A DNA stretch of 64,000 nt from Peribolospora baueri. Lineage: Eukaryota > Basidiomycota > Peribolosporomycetes > Peribolosporales > Peribolosporaceae. The notes below the pieces were generated by a model, which saw nothing but the letters and a program-made list of their open reading frames with translations, was not told the DNA's origin and made no database searches. Both the position numbers and the translations under genes were made by a program. This document shows positions 1 through 16,082 of this stretch, piece by piece; position 1 is the first letter of the stretch; the number at the start of each line of letters is the position of its first letter. The stretch lies in NCBI GenBank assembly GCA_029717555.1, contig JAMDHS010000060.1:1-64000 (forward strand), written 5' to 3'.

Positions 1-381
1 TTTTTCTTTCCATAGATACGATAGCCGCGGCGCTCGATCTTCCTTCCATTCGATCTCGGTATGAAAACGTCCTCGTAGACGTGGTGGCTTCCACGTCAGG
101 CCGGGGGACTAAAAATAGCAGCTAACTAACTAGCCAAACGATGACTAACTAACTTTTACAGCGCGAGAAGCGAGCTTCAAGAAAACGAAACGCGAGGAGA
201 GGGAAGAGAAGAAGAATGAAAGGATGGGGAGGAGGGCCCGTGTGGACGGGTGGAGGACGCAATCGACGACGGAAGAGATGGGAGTTCCAAGACGGGGTAT
301 GAGGGGTACGCCGAACTGCGTCCATCATCGAGCCGAGCCGTCGCCGTGTCCCAAACCGATACACGATCTCGACCTGTCCCG
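1..381. other. Downstream flank of the sugar transporter gene
   Basis: No gene is supported here. The stretch lies downstream of the transporter stop codon and probably holds its 3' UTR. The open frames on both strands continue into the transporter's last exon and show no recognisable motif of their own. Confidence 0.4.
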
Positions 382-2367
382 TCAGTGGCCGCCGATGTGG
401 CCCTCGACGTCGGCCGCGTGCACGTTCTCGGTGATGAGCTTGCGGCGGTACGCGCCGGACCTCATGGGGGATGCGTTCTGGTACAGCAGGTCGACCTGCT
501 CGAGCGTGAGGCGGTGCGTCTCGGGGATGAAGAAGGCGGTGAAGGCGAGGCAGCCAAAGCAGCACGCGCCCCAGATGAAGAAGACCTTGGCACCAAGGTT
601 GGCGTGGCCCGCACCCGGGTCGACGAGGTAAGCTGAGCCGTGCGGCGACGACGACGATGACGAGGGAAGACGGTTTGCCGGTGAGCTTATGAACCTATGC
701 GACGTGCCAGAGGACATGAGGGAAATGGCACTCACGAGTGGCGTAACCGATGCCAAAATTCCAGAGCCAGTTGGACGCCGTGGACATGGACATGGCTTTG
801 GCGCGGATGGCCTGGGGGTAAATCTCGCCGGTGACGACCCAGGCGACGGGACCCCAGGTGGCGGCGAAGTGGCCAATGTCTGGAGGGTACGAAGCGAAAG
901 TCGCACACTGCGTAAGTACGGGCAGAGAGGACGCGGAGAAAACAGGAACAAAAGGCTAGGACGTCACTCACAGATGCAGACAAAGGCAATAAGGACCTTC
1001 TGACCGGCCAAGTTGGTGACCGGCACGGTCACACCGACGATGGCGACGATGAACTCGCAGATGCACATGACGGCGGCGCCGTAAAGAAGGAGAGTGCGGC
1101 GACCGAGGCGGTCGACGGCGAAGATACCCGGCAAGGTCATGCCGACGTTAACGACATTCGTAGCGATCGTGATGATGAAGGGGTTGGAGATGCCGGAGCG
1201 CTTGAAGAAGGTGGTTCCGTAGTAGAAAATGAAGTTGATACCGCTGGAAGGGAAAAAAAAAGAAAAAGATGAGAGGGAACGTGAGCACGAAGACGTGCGA
1301 CGATCGACAACGCGGCCCCGGCTATACCGCGGACGAATGAGAAACAACGTACGAGAGCTGCTGCCACGCCTGAAGGAAAATACCGGTCAGAGTACGGAGC
1401 CTGTTCTTTCCAGGGCCGTTCCTGAAGCAGTCGAGGTACGAAGTGGCGCCGATCTCGCGCTCGTGGTTGAGGGCAGCCTGGATGTCGTTGAATTCCTCGG
1501 CGACCTCCTCCGAACCGGGCTCGGCGACGAGGAGGCGGCTGAGCGAGTTGCGGGCATCCTCGTCCTTACCCTTCATGACGAGCCAGCGGGGAGACTCGGG
1601 GAGGAAGAGCATGCCGGCGGAGAGGACGAAAGCCCAGACGAACTGGATGCCGATGGGGATACGGTACGAGGAAGCGTCGGCATGGTCCTTGGTGGCGTTG
1701 ACAACAACGGCAGCGATGAGGAGTCCAATGGTGATGAACCACTGGTAGCAGGAGACGACACCACCACGAGCCCACTTGGGCGAGCACTCGCTCTGGTACA
1801 TGGGAACCAAGCAAGAGACCATTCCGACGCCAAGACCGGCAAAGACACGGCCGACAGCGAAGACGGGAATGCGGGTGGCAGCGGTCTGGAGAGCGACGCC
1901 GATGACGAAGATGAGGCAGGCGAACATGAGACCGAATCGACGACCGAGGATGTCACCGGCGGGGTAAGCGCCGAGGGCGCCGAAGAAGGTACCAGCGGAA
2001 AGGATCGAGGTGACGAGCGAGTCCTGGGCAGTGGTGATCGCGTAAGGCGCGGCTGGGTTGCCGGTGGCGTGGCCGAAGCTCTGGAGCCAGAAAGGCATCT
2101 CCTTGACGCCGGCGATGTAACCGGTGTCGTACCCGTAGAGCAAACCTGAGATGAGAAAGTGGGGAGAGATGAGCTTTGCGAAGGTATGTGCGAAAAAGCG
2201 GGGTCGGTCGGACAGAAAAGCGACTACTTACCACCGAAGGCGGCGAAGATGGTCATGAGCAACGCGGGCAGCCTGCTCCTGAAATCCTTGGGGACTTCGG
2301 CCCGCCGAGGGCGGCCCTGTGCCAGCTCATGCTTCTCGTCCGAAGACATCTGCACGTTGTCTCCCAT
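382..2367 (-). CDS. MFS hexose/sugar transporter
   Basis: A twelve-helix plasma-membrane sugar transporter of the major facilitator superfamily, multi-exon. The first exon gives a short hydrophilic N-terminus (MGDNVQMSSDEKHELAQG) and enters helix 1. The second carries the GYDTGYIAG helix-1 motif and the loop with GRRFG. It also carries the helix 4-5 region, GRVFAGLGVGMVSCLVPMY, and PESPRWLV after helix 6, all signatures of the sugar porter family. Later exons contain GINFIFYYGTTFF (the QQ/GIN sugar-binding region of helix 7), DRLGRRTLLL, and near the end PETHRLTLEQVDLLYQ, the family's PETKG-like motif. The protein ends in NVHAADVEGHIGGH. Yeast Hxt and fungal glucose or pentose transporters are the closest known kin; the exact sugar cannot be read from sequence. 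A TATAAAAA element lies about 185 bp upstream of the ATG. Confidence 0.9.
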
Positions 2368-3170
2368 TGTGAATGTATGGCGTGAGAGAAGGGAGGGGAG
2401 GAGGGGGCGTAGGAAGAGGGGAGGAAAAGCGAGGGAAGGCGAAGGAGGGGAGGAGGAAGAGGGAGGGAAGAGGGAGTGAGAGGGGAGGTCCTTGGCGAGG
2501 GGAGCAAGGGTGGGCAAGAAGAAGGGGAACCATAACGCCGGCAGAGGGAGTTTTTATAGGCATGAAAAGCGGGCCACGGCGGGCGGGGCGGGGGACGCGG
2601 GGAAATGAGATGGAGTCCCCAGGGGGTAACGGCAAAGGCCGGGGCAAGGGAGGAGGAGAAAGGGCGGAGGAAAGAAGGAAGCATAGGGGGCGGATGCTGG
2701 AAGGGAAGATGGCGTCCACGTGAGGCGCACGACGGCATGCCCGACTGTGGAAGGTAGCACGAGGTCCGCCGAGCCGCAGCAGGCCGCAGGTCGCTTGTCG
2801 CTTGTACTGTAATTGGGGTATTGGTTCTTGTATGGAATTCGGGACCGACTTTATTGGTCCCTGAATGGAGATGGAGATCCACTGCCCGCACATCACGGGG
2901 GCAGATTACAGGCACCGACACTGAGTCTCGACCGTTGCCCAGATGCGGTGCTCGGCTGGCTTGCTTGGTCGCCGTGCCCAGCTCGGAGCCAGACAGAGTG
3001 AGACGTCGAAAAAGAGGGACCGGACGCCCGGGCCGGCAAGCAAGGACAGTAGTTGTCGCCAGCCGAACAACAAAACACGAAGCAAGGACGACGACGACGA
3101 GCGGCTAGGCACGATGGGCCCAAGGGCAGCCCCGTACGCGGTGAATTAACGTCAACATATTAGCTATGAG
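2368..3170. other. Intergenic: transporter promoter and SHG1 3' flank
   Basis: About 0.8 kb holding the transporter promoter and 5' leader (long AGG/GAGG purine tract on the plus strand, 2380-2480) and the 3' side of the next gene. No convincing coding exon seen; overlapping open frames on both strands are low-complexity. Confidence 0.4.
2551..2558 (-). promoter_or_regulatory. TATA-like box of the sugar transporter
   Basis: Read on the minus strand the site is CCTATAAAAA, about 185 bp upstream of the transporter ATG, in otherwise GC-rich, purine-skewed DNA. TATA boxes are common in regulated sugar-transporter genes. The call rests on sequence and distance only. Confidence 0.4.
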
Positions 3171-4511
3171 CTACCCCCCCTCATCGTCGCTCTCCTCGAG
3201 CGCGGAAAGCTCGCTGCTCTCTGCCCCGCCAGACACCTCCTCCTCTTCTTCTTCTTCCTCTTCTTCCTCCTCCTCCTCGTCCTCGATTGCACCTGCGGCG
3301 GACCCAGTCTGGGCCCGGCGCGCCGCCAAAAATGCGCGTGGCGCCTCATCGGAACAAGGCACGCCGCCCAGTTCGCTTCCGCCTTCCCCTACTTCTCCTT
3401 CGCCTGAAGGCCTCGCCTCCGTCGGTTCAGCCTCAGCGTCCGCCCTGTCGGTGTCCCCCCGTGTCGGAGAACCGCCGCCGACGCCGTTGGAGACGACGAC
3501 TTCCACCCCTTCCCCTTCGCCGTGGTCGCCGTCGGTCTTTTGTCTCTTCTCCGCCATCCCACCTCTTGTCGTCCAAGTCTCCGCCTCCTTCTCCTCCTCC
3601 TTCTTCTCCTCGTCCCTTCCCCTCACCAGCTCCCTCACCCTCTTCCCTACCACCGCTCCGAACCGGCCCTCTGTGCTTAGCACCGCAGCCTCCTCCCCGC
3701 CATCCCCGTCGCCCGCACCTCCCGGCTCACTCTTGGTGAGAGCGCCCATAGCCCTCGCGACGGCGGGAAATCGATCGATGTGATCCAAGAGCTCCTTCAG
3801 ACCGTCGCCGCTGCCAATGTAGCTATAGTTGTGGGAGAAGGAGGCGGTGAACGGGAGATGGTTGTCCTTGCCGGCCGACGAGGCCAGCAGCTCTTCTTCG
3901 CGGTCGAGGAGGATGGTCTCGACGCGGTGTCGGAGGTCGTCGTATGCCGACTGTCCGTACGGGGGGAAGGAAAGGAATGATACAACGACGCTTCAGACTT
4001 TAGCGCACAAGGAAGGCCGGACAGACGTGTCGGCCGGCAAAGGCGTACCCATCGATACGGCCCCGAAATACAAAATGAGAGGCTCACACTGTTTTTGAAA
4101 TGAGCCAGCACCTGCTTTCGCACGTCGTCGAAGTACCCCGCCGCTTTGAACCTGCGCAGGGGGAGGGGGGTTGCGATGGAAAGCACGGCGAGCCAATAAT
4201 CACATCAGAACCACGTGATTGCTGTTGCAGTACCACCTGCTCGTACAGCCCCCTCACACCCTCCCGTGTGAAGAAGCAAACGAAAACAGCGAACCATCTG
4301 CTGCAGTCTTAACTCACTGTGCCACAATGTCCTGGGGTGTCCGCTTCGCCTCTGCCATCGCGACGCCCTCTCGCTGCTGCGTGTCTGGATGCTGCAGCCG
4401 CCCTTGCTCTCGATCGTTTCCCGCCGCCTCTCCCTCTCCCTCCCGAGGAGGTCGAGGATCCGCCGGCGCTCGACCTGGACGGTCGGTATCGGGACGGTGG
4501 TCTGCGGACAT
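3171..4511 (-). CDS. SHG1: SHG1/BOD1-domain protein, probable COMPASS (Set1) complex subunit
   Basis: Three exons. The first encodes a charged N-terminus ending AEAKRTPQDIVAQ; the second FKAAGYFDDVRKQVLAHFKNS; the third begins SAYDDLRHRVETILLDREEE. Joined, they give the SHG1/BOD1 domain: hydrophobic FK..G.FD..RK...A.F then Y..LR..VE.I. In yeast Shg1 is a subunit of the Set1 H3K4 methyltransferase complex; in animals BOD1 proteins share the domain. Downstream of the domain are LKELLDHIDRFPAVARAMG and a long charged, probably disordered tail ending in a run of about 18 glutamates encoded by a GAG/GAA microsatellite. A basic AEKRQKTDGD stretch may be a nuclear signal. The start chosen is the first in-frame ATG; a second Met (MAEAKR) just before the domain is possible. 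Confidence 0.75.
3238..3290 (-). repeat. Coding GAG/GAA microsatellite (polyglutamate)
   Basis: On the plus strand this is an interrupted TCC/TCT trinucleotide tract; on the coding strand it gives about 18 consecutive Glu in the C-terminal tail of the SHG1-like protein. Such a tract is prone to length change. Confidence 0.75.
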
Positions 4512-5068
4512 GGTGAAGAAGGCTTAGAAAAGCAAGGCGGCAGGCGGGTTGCTCAGCCGTCGTCGTCCTCTTCATTGCCAATGAAGAAGACCCGGGTGAA
4601 GATGGGCGGGCGGGAGTGATAAGATCGCATGCCCTCGCTCCGAGTTAGGGTTATCCCAACCCGCCCCGTCCGTGGAAGCTCGTTTCCGTTGGACGCCCCA
4701 ACGAGGTGGACGAAGCTACCTGACGGCGTTGCCAAAGGATATAAGTCGCAGTCGGCTGGGGGACCGGTTGGAGAGAAAGACTTGCCTGCAGTACATCACC
4801 CAGACGGCCCACCCACTCAGAGACGTCGTGTCGCTTCCTTGGCAAGGTGAGCGTGAAGGAGCATAGAAAGAAGTGCTGCCCGGCCCGAGCGTAGGCCGGA
4901 CGAGCTGGCGCGGCGTTTAGCGGCGATGTGCAACCGGTCCTCCCCCATGGCCGACCTGAAGGATGGAGGGAAGGATAGGATCGATGGCAGGCAGAATCTC
5001 CTCAGCCCAACCACTGATTTCCACCCGCGGTCGCCTTTCTTCTTCTTCTTCTTCTTCTTCTTCTGCTC
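4512..5068. promoter_or_regulatory. Divergent promoter, SHG1 / acetyl-CoA acetyltransferase
   Basis: A 557-bp region between two divergent ATGs. It holds a GGATATAAG TATA-like sequence near 4738-4746 and, directly 5' of the thiolase ATG, a TTC-repeat pyrimidine tract (about 5036-5063). Pyrimidine tracts near the start site are common in strongly expressed basidiomycete genes. No open frame in the region looks real. Confidence 0.45.
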
Positions 5069-6819
<1,751 letters not shown>

Positions 6820-7830
6820 ACATTTGCTATCTATCTATCACACTCTCGACTGATTGCCCACCTGGGCCTGGCCAGATTCCGTCTTCCTCGTCGAGTTCTG
6901 GCTAAGGGAGACGGCCACACACTCAGGGTCGCAGTCAGTCTTGCGGAACGAAATCTAATACCACCCGTGCGACGTGACGTACACGTTCATCTCGACATTA
7001 ATTAGAGAACAGAGCCGAGGTTGGCGATGACCGTGGACGGCGAGAGCCGTCGATAGCGGAATGACCCTAAGGGCCGACGCTTAGAAAATGTGTCCAGAGG
7101 GAGAGAGACGAGCGGAGTTACCGAGAGAGGAACGGAGGACTTAATCGCCTCGATGTGCCCCCACTGGGGGGCGGGGCGTCCTCCCGCTTATGGGGCCGCT
7201 CACCAGGGACGCGGTGGAGCCCACGTCGACGATCGGAGACGGTGCCCTTTCGACGACGAAGACGGGGGCTTGACGAACTTGGGAAAAAGAGGCGACGATA
7301 AGCGCTGGATGCTCGTTGGTCTTTGGGTCCCGCGAGAAAGGACGGTAGCGTGCGTAGTGAGAGAAGCAGAGCAGAGGAAGAGGGGAAGGACGGACGACCG
7401 GCATTTTAAACAGAGCCGTCCTTTCAAGGATGGCCATCCGAAGCCGACTGGGCGGCGCCAACTGCGCCGAGCAGGACGTGCGGAAGGAGTACGTCCCCCG
7501 GAAGGGCGGAGATTTTGGCATCTGCTAGTCACTTTCTATGGAATACGTATCCTTGCGCATGTCGGAGTTCACGTCGAGTCCTTTTTCTTACTCGTATCTG
7601 GGTCTGCTTCCGGCAAGGACAAAAATGCCCGGCCTCGTGGGACGAGGCAGATTGGGGCCGGTAGTGTTGGTAAAAATCAGCCAACCTGATGATATATGTC
7701 ACCCATTTCCGCAGTATCCGACAGACATGCCATGCGTAGGAAAGGCTGTGCCGAACCAAGGATATGAGGATACGGTCACGGGAGGGAAGGAAGAGAAGGG
7801 GAAGGACGGGGACACGGCTCTTCTCCTAAA
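6820..7830. other. Convergent 3' gap between thiolase and eIF3j genes
   Basis: About 1 kb between two gene 3' ends. Open frames up to 199 aa occur on both strands but show no domain, no hydrophobic pattern and no plausible splice set. I see nothing firm here. Confidence 0.35.
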
Positions 7831-9054
7831 TCACATGAACTCAAGGTCGCCGTCGTCCAAGGCTTCATCGCCGTACGCTTTGAGGTCGTGCCTGCGCGTG
7901 GAAAGAGCATTCAAGAAAAGGTGAAAGATGTGAGCGCAGGACAAATTAAGGTAACCTGTATCCAGCAACTTACGACAAGAACGCCTTGACGTTGCCAGCG
8001 CCAGCAGGCTTAGCCTTGGCAGCACCCTTCTTTCCCCCCTTTTTGTCTTTTTCCGCCTTCACCTTTTCCTCCGCCAACTCCTTCAACTTGGTCGCCGCCT
8101 TGCGCACCTCGGCGTCGCGCAGGGGACCGCAAAGGAGGCGGGAGAAGGGGATGACGAAGTTGTCAACGAACTTGGGCTTGGAGGCGTACTTCTTGATGAA
8201 CTCGTCGAAGAGGAGTTGCCCGTACGCTTCGAAGTCTTCCTTAGAGCTGGGTTCCATAGAGCGTAGCTGGGAGATGGCATCGCCTAGTTTCCATGGGAAA
8301 GAGCGCGGAAGGAAGAATAGAGCAAGAGTTCGTCAGAAAGATGTACAGAGTGGCAAAAACGAGAGCAAGCAACCGGCTCACCCTGACTTATGTTAGTTTG
8401 CCCAAGCAAATCCGCCGCATTGGCGATGTCGGCCTTGATCTGCGCCTCCCTCTCCTTTCGGCGCTTTTCTCGCGGGTCCACGTCCCACTCTTCCTCCTCG
8501 GACTACATGCGCATTACAGGCAAAAAGAGCGACGCAAACGGTTTGAGTCAATTTCTTCCCGCAACGAACAACAGCAGGCATACAGGCGATAGGTGTACGC
8601 AAGCCGCGGCTTGGAGAAGAAACCACTCACGATGATGTCAGCCTCCCCAGCCTCCTTTCGAGCCGCCTCAGCCGCCTCTTTCTCCGCAATCTTCTTCTTC
8701 ACAGTACCCTTCTTCTTCGGCGGTGGCAAGGGAGCAGGTGACGGCGGCTCTTCGTCTTCCTCCTCCCAGTCGTCCTGCCCGCGGTACAATGGAAGGGAGA
8801 CTCTTCAAATCAGCATTGCCTCCTCGTCCGTACGCTTGTTACTTATGCCTCCTCATCAACCCACCTTGATATCATCCTCAACGTCCTCGTCAGCAAACTT
8901 GCTCTTAGCCTTGGAGACAAAAGTAGGCGCCGGGGCAGGCGCGTCGTCGTTCTCTGAAGCCGAGACGAGCGAGGTTTTGCACATGTCGGATATGTGAGTT
9001 TCTCGTCGCCCGACGCCGAAAACGAGAGTAAAATGGCTCACCCCAGTCGGACAT
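7831..9054 (-). CDS. HCR1: Eukaryotic translation initiation factor 3 subunit J
   Basis: eIF3j binds the 40S decoding site and helps eIF3 recruitment and ribosome recycling; the yeast gene is HCR1. Six short exons are needed. The first is only MSDW plus a split codon, giving the family's N-terminal SDWDD-type start. Then come an acidic exon (FADEDVEDDIK), WEEEDEEPPSPAPLPPPKKK with the lysine-rich KKKIAEKEAAEAARKE helix, WDVDPREKRRKEREAQIK, and the core exon with SMEPSSKEDFEAYGQLLFD and the C-terminal region. The last exon encodes the conserved tail DDGDLEFM. Its ATG faces that of deoxyhypusine synthase across 309 bp. Confidence 0.9.
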
Positions 9055-9363
9055 CTTGAAACCAAATCTACGTCCTTCTTATCAAGACACGATGCTGCAA
9101 TGGGGGATGTTGCCACAATCAAAGGTATATGTTCTCGTTCACTTGACGCCTCCCTCCCTTCGAGCTTGCCATTTATCTCCCGAACCGAGAGTGTATAAAA
9201 GAAAGAAGACCGTCAATGGCCGCTTTTCTCCGCACAAGCACGTGAAATTACGTAAACTTATCAGGAGCAAGAAGACCGACGAGGCCAAAGCGAGAAGAAG
9301 CGAGAAGTGAAGGAGACGACCAGGTGGGCACGACCTCCAACTATTTCCCTCTAAGCGCCAGCC
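9055..9363. promoter_or_regulatory. Divergent promoter, HCR1 / deoxyhypusine synthase
   Basis: 309 bp between two divergent start codons. It contains a GAGTGTATAAAAGAAAG stretch with a TATAAAA box at about 9193-9199, on the deoxyhypusine synthase strand and about 170 bp upstream of its ATG. No coding content is supported. Confidence 0.45.
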
Positions 9364-11063
<1,700 letters not shown>

Positions 11064-11293
11064 TTGCCTATGCACGAGATTTCCGAGGACTAGCTCTATC
11101 TCATCCGCACATTTTGTACTTTTAGTCCCACGTCGTCCTCGCAAGCTTAGACTTTGTCTCGCCACCTTATCTGATCTTAGTTTTGGCTGACAGCGAGACG
11201 TCCGTTTGATAGCTCTGCCGCAAAAAGATTGCAGAGAAAAAAAAAGCTAAATTCTCCGCAGTATTCCAGACTCTACATCCCAGACTCCCTACG

Positions 11294-14200
11294 CTATGAT
11301 CTGTTAGAGCTGGCGTTGGTCTTCCTTCTGTCTCGTTCGCCACTTTTCGCCAACTCCTTCTTCTTCTTCAGCAGCTTCTTCTCGTCTAGCTCATGGGCTG
11401 TCGCACCCTTCTCCTCTTCGGTACCTTTCCGCTTCTGACCGGTGACAACATTGCCGCTGGCGCCCGCGTTGGCTGGCGATTTCTTGTTCGCTGCATTGGC
11501 GCTCTTGTCGACCAAGGCGAGCAACTGACGGAAAAGACCGTGAAGCGACGCGGAAGTTTTGAACTGCTCCGAAGCGGCGACCTCGTCGGCGAGTTTCGAT
11601 AGCGCCGGCACGTCCCAGATCTCCTTCACCCGCTCGTCCGAAACAGCCACCAGACGTTTCGTGATGCGGACAGCTTGGAGGGCAAACTTCAGCGTGTCTT
11701 TGAGGTGGTTGACGTTGATGGACGACTCGGCAGTCGAAACGGCATGGGAGATGAAAGCGTACAGAGTCTGGCAGACAGAGGGTATGAACGCGAGGACAGC
11801 TTCGTCCATACCTGCCTTCGACTGCGTGTAACAGAAGGAAAGACGCATGTCAGAGAACACGTTTAATCCTGCAACGATGCTTCCCCCTGACAAACGTGAG
11901 GAAGGTGAGGAACAACCACTCACGAAGGCCTGGACCTGTGTGAGCAAAACCTGGAGCAAGTTCCACGCCTGCACCTGCCGAAACACCTTCGTAGTGCTCG
12001 TCGCTGAGCAAGCCTCCAGCATGCGCAATCGCAGATGCCAGCCATGGAGCGGGAAACGGCGAATAAACTCGGCGAAAAAGTTTGGGTTAAGTCGAGAGTT
12101 CTTCCGGTCGAAGAAGTCGTCGAGGGACTTGCGATACGCTTCCAGCACTGGATTGGCCTCTTGTGATGATTCATGGTCGACGCCGGACAGCAGGATCTTG
12201 GAGAGATAGAGGCTAGATTGGTTGGACAGAGCTGCAAGCTCGGAAGACTGGCTGGTCCGCGCTACTTGGTGCATGTCCTGCAGCACGCTCGCCACCTCCT
12301 CCGAGGGCGCATTGGAAGGGTACTCCTTGGCTTTGAACAGCCGGCTGCGGAGCAGAGCGCTCGCTTTCGCTGAGACTTGCGCCTCCAACTTGTCCGCGTC
12401 TCGGACGATCTCGAAAAGAGGTCGGACGAGGCGAACGACGAGGGGATTGGAAGCCTGCTTTTTGGCAAAGATATCGAGGAGATCCAGTACCTTGTTCCGG
12501 AAGTCTATGTTTTCCCGCTTGGCGTCTGCAGAGACAGCATGAGGAGGATAAGTGACTGCTAGTGGCAGGGCCTCGCAGAGACCCGGTCAAAGTCCGGTAG
12601 GGGCGGCGGCAACACACCTTTACGCTCCTTCTTTGCAAGAGCTTGCGACCGGAAGATTTCAGCGAGCTGGTCATCGAGCTGCATCATCTGATCGTCATCC
12701 ATCGCCGATACGCTCGATGCGCCGTCCGAGTCTTTGTCGTCGTCATCGCTGTTACTTTCGCCGTCGTCAGCGATGCCATTGACCTTGAGCGCCTCTGCAA
12801 TCCGTCGCCGTAGCTCAGGATCGACCTCCGCTTCGTCGTCATCGTCATCTTCATCATCATCTCCTTCTCCGTCGTCATCGTCATCGTCTTCTTCGTCTTC
12901 TTCGTCCCCTGTCTGCTCGCCCTCATCTTCTTCTCCATCCACGTCCATATCATCTTCCTCATCAACCTCGGGCTCCGGCCCGGTCCCGAGCTGGTCGAGG
13001 AGATGGTCGATACTCTCTTCTGTCATGGCGGAACTATTCAGAGCAAAGACCTGGGTCGCCACAGCGCGGGCGAACGCAGATGGCCGCTCGAGGTAGCCTA
13101 TGAGACTGTCCACGAGGACAGTCTCCCCAGAAGGTTCGTCTTCCGATGGCTCCGGGGTGCGTTTGCCGCCTTCCGGGAAGAGGCGGTTCGCGCACTCGAT
13201 CAAGGGCTGAGGTGGAAGAAAGGAAGGAAGTGAGGAGCGTGTCTCAATACGAGAAGAGCGATGGCGGAAACTCACCTCAATGAGTTCAAGAGCCTCCTCG
13301 GGCTCTTCCCACGAGAGCACGAGGGTAGAGAGAAGTAATAGCTCAAACGCCTTGGTCCGATCTTGGTCGGAATTGGAGGACTGAAGTAATCCCAAGTGGG
13401 GCAAAGGTGCGTAAGAAAAAAGTTAAACAGTTTTTTGGCCCTCAAGACTCCATTGAACTCACTTTGCGCACTCGGCCAAGCGCCTTGACGGCTTGTTTAC
13501 GTGCCTCCAAAGCCTCCTCGTCCACATTCATAACCGGGGTCAGGTGTTTGCGGTCTTGCTCAAGCTTAGAGAGGATACTGAAGGCCTTTGCGAGCCACAA
13601 CTCTCCCGTAGACGTGACACCTTGCACCTTGCGAGTTTTGCCATCGTCGTCTAGAGACCAGCAATCAATTTCATAAATGAGAGCGTATGGTCACGTCAGG
13701 TCTCCGCAGAGCGCACGGATCTTGGACAAAACGTGAGAGCTGCTGACGCACCTTTGAGCAGGGTTGCGTGCTCTGTCAGGTCCGAGAGACAGGCGAGGAT
13801 GCGGGCACGGCAAACTTGGCGGAGTTCGTCCGAGAGCGCAGGCTTGGGCATCGTCTGCAGCGCATGTATCAGAATGGAGGACAGGGATCAGGTCGACCAC
13901 ACAGGACAAGGTTGCATCATATGGAAAACAGGCTCACAGCGAGGTTGCCCTTGGCTTTCTTGTTCACGTTCTTGATGATGAAAAAGCCATGAAGGGCGAA
14001 GAAATCGAGAATGTCGATGACCCACTCGTCGTTCTTGGGGATATTGGCATTGCGGACAAGGAAGAGGAGTTGATCGAAAGCCCACTTCCTTCGCGCTTCC
14101 ACAAGCTTCGGGTCGAAGCTGGAATATCGACAAGGGTAGCTGTTCAACGTGACATGGCTAGAAATGAATAGGATAGGCGCGAAAAAATGGCACTCACTCT

Positions 14201-16082
14201 TCTCCCTCCTCAGAATCACACACAAAGTTCTTCAGATACTCAACATATTGCCCCACGCCCTTTGCGTCCATTGATGCCAGGATACCCTCGACAGTCTTGG
14301 TTTTCGTCACCTGATCAAATCTCTGATTTCCGTTTTTACCGACCAGCTGCGAAACGAGTGTGAAGCCCACGTTAGAATTTTCTTTCGCGACCGACTGGAT
14401 AACGTTTGCGGCGCGGAGAGCGGCCTTGTGGAGCGTGCGGTCTTGGTCGGAGAGGTGGTTGATGATGGAGCGCATGAAGTTTGGGGTGAAGATCAAGGGC
14501 ATCTCCGAGGGAGATAGGCGGGGGAGGAACTTTTCGAAGAGTTGGAAGCCCCAGAACTTGCGCTCGGCAGAGGAAGCTGCAGCGAAAAGATGCTCTGGAA
14601 GACGAAAAGGGACCGAATTGTTAGACTTCAATTTTTTGAACCTGTCTTGCGATGGAAGACACATCGCTCGCTCACCGTCTACCACGACCCTGAACAGCTC
14701 TGGAAGGGAGGCCTTCTCGCCGACAGCCTTCCTCTTCAATTTGGCCTTTGCCGAAGAGGCATCGGTTGAGGGGGCTGTCGACGAGAAAGAGTCGAGAATC
14801 AAATCCCAGATGAAATGAAGCTGAGGCTTCCAAGTGCCGATGGAAACAGCGACGTTCGGCGTCTCTTCGTCGTCATCGGGAGCGGATTCCTAGCCCGCCA
14901 GCGATGGACAGATGGGGTCAGAAAACCAATGCGTAGAGGATGATGAGAGGACGGAGTTCACCTTTAGCACTCGGGTGAAGACGGATAGGTTGGATGAAGA
15001 CAGAAGTTGAGGTTGCTTGAAAGGAGGGCTGACTAGGTTCGCCCAATCTTCATTCTGGAGGAGTAAGAGGATGATAAGAATTTCTTTCCACAACACGGAA
15101 AAGACGTCCAGAGAAGAAGGAAAAAGAGATCGTTTATGAAGCGCTCACCGGAAGCAGCTCCTGGAGCTTGATGGTCAGAGCCATCTTATCCACTGTCCAA
15201 GGATGTCTTGCCCTGTCCGCATACACCTCTTCAAGCAACCAAGTCCTCGCCTGTACACCCCAACTGCACTCCTCTCCCGCCTTCTCCAACCTTTCTATCG
15301 ATTGTAGGAGAACCCACCAACAGCTCTCTCTGAACCATCCCTTTTTGTTACCGCACTTCAGAAGCTCCAACACGGCGGTTTGGAAAGTCTCCAACGTGGA
15401 AGAGGGAGAGAAAAGCAAGGCGGAGTGAACGAGGGCCTGGATACCGAAGAGGCGAGCGAACAGGAGGTCCCGCTCTTCCTGCCCCTTAACAGAGCCCTGA
15501 GGTCGCGAAAACTTGAATAGAAGGACAAGGATCTCGAGTGCTGAGATTTCGGTGAGACGCGATAGAAGCTGGGATGGGGAGAGCGACGATGAACGTTTGC
15601 TCGATCAGTGACAGAACTGTAACGTCGTATTCACAGCATATGCGACTGCAACACGCAAAAAAAAAACTTACCTCTGTCAAAGTAACCGCAAATCCCAATC
15701 GGCTGCTCTCTCTTGGGCTCGCCAACCCTCTGAGCAATCTTCGGATGGCGTAGCTCACGTCTGGCGCGACCTTCCTGTCCAGCGCCTTCTCCACCGAAGC
15801 CTCTTGCTTCGCGAGCCTGCTCTCGTGTGCTGACAGGTCTGGTGCACCGCTCGTCGACGGTTCGGGCTCGCCGTCTCCTGCTCCGTCGGACCCACCCACC
15901 ATATCACTTCTCTCATCGTCCTCTTCGCTCTCCTCATCGTCCTCGTCCCCTTCCTCCGCAGGCGAAGCCGCGAAAGAGTCCTGGTACGCGAGCAGCTCGG
16001 AGACGAGCTTGCTGGAAGCGTCAAGGCGCTCAGACTTGGAGTGAGAGGCGAGGTGCCAATAGAGCGGCAAAATGGCCGACAT
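11294..16082 (-). CDS. POL5: POL5 / MYBBP1A-type nucleolar protein (DNA polymerase phi family)
   Basis: A large nucleolar HEAT-like repeat protein. Members carry a B-polymerase-like name but act in rRNA synthesis and 60S assembly. The first ATG gives MSAILPLYWHLASHSKSERL, matching the family start (FYW.LA......R..A), then SKLVSELLAY. An early exon has SYAIRRLLRGLASPRESSR followed by LGFAVTLTE, a highly conserved family block (RL.RGL.S.R...R.GF...L.E). Later exons are helical. Near the middle lies a long Asp/Glu tract (about 12690-12970), then LDDQLAEIFRSQALAKKERK, again typical. The C-terminus is basic (KKLLKKKKELAKSGERDRRK) and likely directs nucleolar import. About ten introns are seen. The gene converges on deoxyhypusine synthase with 230 bp between stops. 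Confidence 0.88.

Noticed and set aside
1229-2149. 306-codon plus-strand frame across the sugar transporter
   Set aside because: Antisense shadow; its Glu/Asp/Gly-rich composition follows from the transporter's codons, which carry clear family motifs.
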